From: DHVE2 group archaeon
GTDB lineage: Archaea > Thermoplasmatota > Thermoplasmata > Thermoplasmatales > Aciduliprofundaceae
DNA: 5,795 nt
NCBI GenBank assembly: GCA_027014065.1
Contig: JALWEL010000011.1
Location: 1-5,795, forward strand
Direction of reading: 5' to 3'
The notes under the pieces are model-generated. The model had not been told where the DNA came from, ran no database searches, and worked only from the letters and a program-made list of their open reading frames with translations. The position numbers and the translations under genes were made by a program. How positions within the stretch are numbered: position 1 is the first letter of the stretch; every line of letters starts with the position of its first letter. Below, one piece after another: positions 4,896-5,795 of the stretch.

Positions 4896-5795
4896 CATGC
4901 CCACCTCCCGAAAATGTCCGCGTCTGAGAAATACGCACCGAAGCTATCCAAAGCGAAGGGAAAGTCGGTGAACACATTGCCCCGAATTCCAACGGAGAAA
5001 GCGTGGTACATAACCAGCGAAGGAGGACGTATTATTATCTCTTTCACTCTCCCTTTTTCAATTTTCACACCCATGTAAATGTCTCCGGGAGGCGCTTCCA
5101 CTATGCCCTCGTAGAACCCATCCCCCTTCCCATCTCTCTTAACTTTGCATTCTTTCAGCTCTATATTTTCCAGTATTTCAAAGCTCTTTTCCACTTCATC
5201 CACACGGATTAAAAATCTCGAAAGCGAGTCGCCATAGCTCTCCATGGGCGGAGAATAATCCTCATAGAGCTCTTTGAAAATTCCAATTTTCCTTGCATCT
5301 CTCAGAACCCCGCTGGCCCTCGCGGGAATACCCACCACATCGTTCCTTAAAATATCCAGTTTTTTAAGAGAGCATGTGGTCTGAAGCCTATCGATGAATA
5401 TTCTCGAATCGGATAATTCTTCCGCTGTCTCTAAGAACCATTTTTTCAGTTCGCTTAACTCTTGGTGGAACTTCTCATATTTCCTCGGACCGGTGCGCAG
5501 GAAATTCATGCCGTAGCGATGGCCCAGAATTTTTAGGTTGAGACGCAAAAATTCTTCGGTTATCGCAGCTAAATGCATATTTGCTACCTTCTGGGACGCA
5601 TCTCCCGCCAATTTGTGCATAACCCAGATGTGATTGTGCATCCTCTCCAGTTCTTTCGCAAATAGTAAATAATCGGGGCAATCGATTCCAAAAACCAGCG
5701 CGTAGAACAATGAAGCGTAGGAAATTGAAAACTGCCCAGTTATTCTCTCTACGTATGGCAAAGCTTCCCATGGCTCCTTTCCGATGGCTTTATTT
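4895..5795 (-). CDS. NuoD/HycE-like large subunit without Ni-Fe ligands, Ehr-type (5' end outside window)
   Basis: The 299 visible residues are the C-terminal part of a large subunit of the group 4 hydrogenase / complex I NuoD family. Kept features are PYVERITGQF (matching ERICGIC of hydrogenases), LERMHNHIWVMHKLAGD, GMNFLRTG, GIPARASGVLRDARK, GIVEAPPGDIYMGV, RPPSLVMYHAFSVGIRGN and the tail DFPFALDSFGAYFSDAD (matching the DPCxxC tail). Both metal-binding pairs are gone: the first CxxC reads TGQF and the last reads AYFSD, so no Ni-Fe centre can form. The frame stays open to the right edge (KAIGKEPWEALPYVER), so TTG 5761 is not the start and the family N terminus lies outside. The gene ends in a TGA overlapping the small-subunit start. 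A NuoD of a true complex I is less likely, given the HyfB-like partner and the HycE-like RASG and EAPPGD motifs. The electron donor or acceptor is unknown. Confidence 0.92.
   Translation of the reverse strand, partial: NKAIGKEPWEALPYVERITGQFSISYASLFYALVFGIDCPDYLLFAKELERMHNHIWVMHKLAGDASQKVANMHLAAITEEFLRLNLKILGHRYGMNFLRTGPRKYEKFHQELSELKKWFLETAEELSDSRIFIDRLQTTCSLKKLDILRNDVVGIPARASGVLRDARKIGIFKELYEDYSPPMESYGDSLSRFLIRVDEVEKSFEILENIELKECKVKRDGKGDGFYEGIVEAPPGDIYMGVKIEKGRVKEIIIRPPSLVMYHAFSVGIRGNVFTDFPFALDSFGAYFSDADIFGRWA
4902..4909 (-). promoter_or_regulatory. Ribosome binding site of the small-subunit gene
   Basis: GGGAGGTG on the minus strand, the same 8-mer as before the HyfB-like gene, lies 3 bases before ATG 4898 and 6 before ATG 4895. 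The identical spacing to the latter is the reason for preferring 4895. Confidence 0.7.

Noticed and set aside
5759..5761. TTG as the start of the large subunit
   Set aside because: The open frame continues to the window edge with family-like residues (KAIGKEPWEAL), and the large-subunit fold needs N-terminal sequence before the ERITGQF motif.
4895..5795. Calling the minus-strand operon a [NiFe] hydrogenase
   Set aside because: The large subunit lacks all four metal-binding cysteines, so hydrogenase activity is not supported in spite of the hydrogenase-like fold and partners.

Overview
The window looks archaeal and is probably from a euryarchaeon of the Thermoplasmata/DHVE2 (Aciduliprofundum-like) type. 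The reasons are the strong GGAGGTG-type ribosome sites placed 5-6 nt before ATG, TATA-box promoters of the TTTATAC type, very short gene spacing, Lys/Glu/Ile-rich proteins with AT-rich codons, and a SLC13/ArsB-type permease and group-4-hydrogenase-like subunits in an archaeal style. The lineage is inferred by eye and was not tested by a search.

Layout, left to right. (1) Positions 1-939 (+) hold the C-terminal three quarters of an anion/arsenite-type permease that starts outside the window. (2) Positions 937-2580 (+) hold a tandemly duplicated two-gene module, A1-B1 then A2-B2. Each copy has a near-identical TATA promoter, and in each copy gene B starts inside the end of gene A with an overlap of exactly 20 nt. 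The proteins are small and highly charged. Each has an N-terminal segment shaped like a ribbon-helix-helix DNA-binding fold, followed by a long coiled-coil-like helix. I do not recognise either family by name. (3) Positions 2575-5795 (-) hold the last three genes of an operon for a membrane complex of the complex I / group 4 hydrogenase superfamily: NuoD/HycE-like large subunit (partial), NuoB/HycG-like small subunit, and HyfB/NuoL-like ion-translocating subunit, tightly coupled by stop/start overlaps. The two strands converge so closely that both stop codons lie in one TCATGA palindrome.

The main point of biological interest is that the large subunit has lost both cysteine pairs that hold the Ni-Fe centre in hydrogenases, while the rest of the fold and the proximal iron-sulfur ligands of the small subunit are kept. 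It should therefore not be annotated as a hydrogenase. It fits the class called energy-converting hydrogenase-related (Ehr) complexes, whose substrate is not settled. The small subunit also carries an unusual N-terminal CX3CX3CX3C motif. The second point is the duplicated A-B module, which looks like a pair of partner proteins, possibly DNA-binding and self-regulating. No tRNA, rRNA, CRISPR array or insertion sequence was seen.
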